Source of the DNA: CATOSP01 sp965197545
Lineage (GTDB): Bacteria; Chloroflexota; Dehalococcoidia; Lucifugimonadales; UBA3495
Assembly (NCBI GenBank): GCA_965197545.1
Contig: CBDANJ010000008.1
Span: 434,001 to 498,000 of the forward strand
Length of the DNA stretch: 64,000 nucleotides
Direction of reading: 5' to 3'
The notes under the pieces are model-generated. The model saw only the letters and a list, made by a program, of their open reading frames with translations. It was not told the DNA's origin and searched no databases. Each line of letters opens with the position of its first letter. Within the stretch, counting starts at the first letter, position 1. Of the stretch, positions 63,318 to 64,000 are shown piece by piece. The translations under genes were made by a program, and so were the position numbers.

Positions 63318-63501
63318 GGTCAAAGTCCTAACGAATTCCCTCGACGAGGCGCCGCCGGAGCTTTCGGAACCCCTATACCAAAAGGCCATCCGGGAACTGC
63401 TGGGCCTTGCCGTCGAAGTCGCCCTGCTGGCCTCCTGTAATGAGGCAAGGCCCTTTCTGGATGAGATGGTGCGGGGAAACAAACGGGCAGGGAGCGGATG
63501 A
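63310..63501 (+). CDS. Small helical hypothetical protein (63 aa)
   Basis: ATG 63310 or 63316. MHMVKVLTNSLDEAPPELSE, then LYQKAIRELLGLAVEVALLA, then FLDEMVRGNKRAG is a plausible helical protein. No strong ribosome site. It diverges from the minus-strand gene with overlapping starts, so one of the two may be a shadow. Confidence 0.4.
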   Translation: MHMVKVLTNSLDEAPPELSEPLYQKAIRELLGLAVEVALLASCNEARPFLDEMVRGNKRAGSG

Positions 63502-63531
63502 CAGGCTCCCGGAGCACGAGAGAAGGGACAA

Positions 63532-63552
63532 GGGGCGCCGTTGCAGCGCCCC
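63532..63552. terminator. GC-rich hairpin between convergent small genes
   Basis: GGGGCGC pairs with GCGCCCC across CGTTGCA. It lies between the plus-strand gene ending at 63501 and the minus-strand gene ending at 63565. No strong T-tract. Confidence 0.4.
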
Positions 63553-63564
63553 GCAGGTTTCCGG

Positions 63565-63723
63565 CTAGGCTTCGACGGGGATCTTCCCGATGCGGAACTT
63601 TCTCGTCCCGCAGGCCGCGCAGACGGAAACGACCGCATCCCGCCCGTTCTTCATCACCACCTGCTCGACGCGGTCGGAACCGGTCTTCTCCCGGCACTTG
63701 AAGCAGTAGATCTGTAACGACAC
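63565..63723 (-). CDS. DUF5679-type small zinc protein
   Basis: 52 residues from GTG 63723, nine bases after GGAGGTGA. Two Cys pairs (IYCFKCREK and SVCAACGTRKFRIGK) are separated by a VVMKNGRDAVV hairpin, the layout of DUF5679 zinc-ribbon proteins, which are often encoded in Chloroflexota and phages. Function unknown. Confidence 0.75.
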   Translation of the reverse strand: MSLQIYCFKCREKTGSDRVEQVVMKNGRDAVVSVCAACGTRKFRIGKIPVEA

Positions 63724-63762
63724 CGGCGTTCACCTCCGGGTTTTATGAATTCCACCATGATT

Positions 63763-63914
63763 CTAAACCAATACCAAGGTGAAATACGCAAATGGAGGAA
63801 GTCATCGGCGGCGCCGGACCACCCTCCAGGTACAGGTGGAAGGGCTTCACCTGTGGCGCCTGAGCCAATCTTCATCGCCCCGCAAATGTGGATTCCACCT
63901 TGGCTTTGGTTTAG
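63763..63914. mobile_element. MITE family 1, copy B (intact)
   Basis: 152 bp from CTAAACCAATACCAAGGTGA to CACCTTGGCTTTGGTTTAG, inverted relative to copy A. TA dinucleotides lie just inside the outer bases at both ends, as expected for an IS630-type insertion. It has no gene. Nothing further was recognised from 63915 to 64000. Confidence 0.85.
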
Positions 63915-64000
63915 TACCGTTTCAATCTGGTCTTGTCGGATAGATATGGTGGAGCTTGCTACGAGCGCCCCCCGGTCGTGGCCGAGGGCAGGCTCCGGGT

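Overview
The window is GC-rich bacterial accessory DNA. No housekeeping operon, rRNA or tRNA was recognised. The style (GC-rich codons, frequent GTG/TTG starts, Tat and lipoprotein signals, a DUF5679-type zinc protein, a Chloroflexota-like sliding-clamp fragment, dense insertion sequences) suggests a marine or sponge-associated Chloroflexota (SAR202/Dehalococcoidia-like) genome. That assignment is an inference. Many conserved genes are broken by one indel or one in-frame stop, so either the region is decaying or the assembly carries long-read indel errors.

Layout. 1-10 kb: degraded IS1182 transposase, an excisionase-like HTH gene followed by a replication-relaxation protein, a frameshifted UvrD-like helicase and a degraded DDE transposase. 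10-17.4 kb: a mostly minus-strand phage/plasmid-like set containing a truncated sliding clamp beside a perfect 44-bp palindrome, small hypothetical proteins, a Cas4/RecB-like nuclease, a phospholipase-D-like protein and a ParB-methylase fusion. 17.5-21.4 kb: nested IS630/IS1380/IS5/IS3 relics around a membrane protein. 21.4-24.9 kb: a more AT-rich island with a phosphorothioate-sensing ScoMcrA-like endonuclease and a candidate graspetide cluster (two candidate precursors, an ATP-grasp ligase and a membrane protein). 24.9-32.4 kb: an IS630 copy, three tandem IS110 elements with bridge-RNA-like leaders, and the 3' part of an IS1380.

32.5-38.2 kb, minus strand: a four-gene respiratory operon of two di-haem cytochrome c peroxidases, a Tat-exported Rieske protein and a large AioA-like molybdopterin oxidoreductase. 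This gene content matches the iodate reductase set IdrABP1P2. The catalytic subunit has an in-frame TGA and one peroxidase has an N-terminal frameshift. IS elements and a MITE flank the operon.

38.3-50.1 kb: defence and recombination genes. They include a HEPN-like protein, an antitoxin with a double-domain MazF toxin, three small tyrosine recombinases each preceded by inverted repeats, two PD-(D/E)XK-type proteins and an AT-rich adenine methylase with an unknown partner. 50.1-64 kb: secreted coiled-coil proteins, serine recombinases, small membrane and zinc proteins, IS630 relics and MITEs. One MITE has been invaded by a 679-bp element with its own terminal inverted repeats and an 8-bp target duplication. 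That element carries one unrecognised gene and no transposase.
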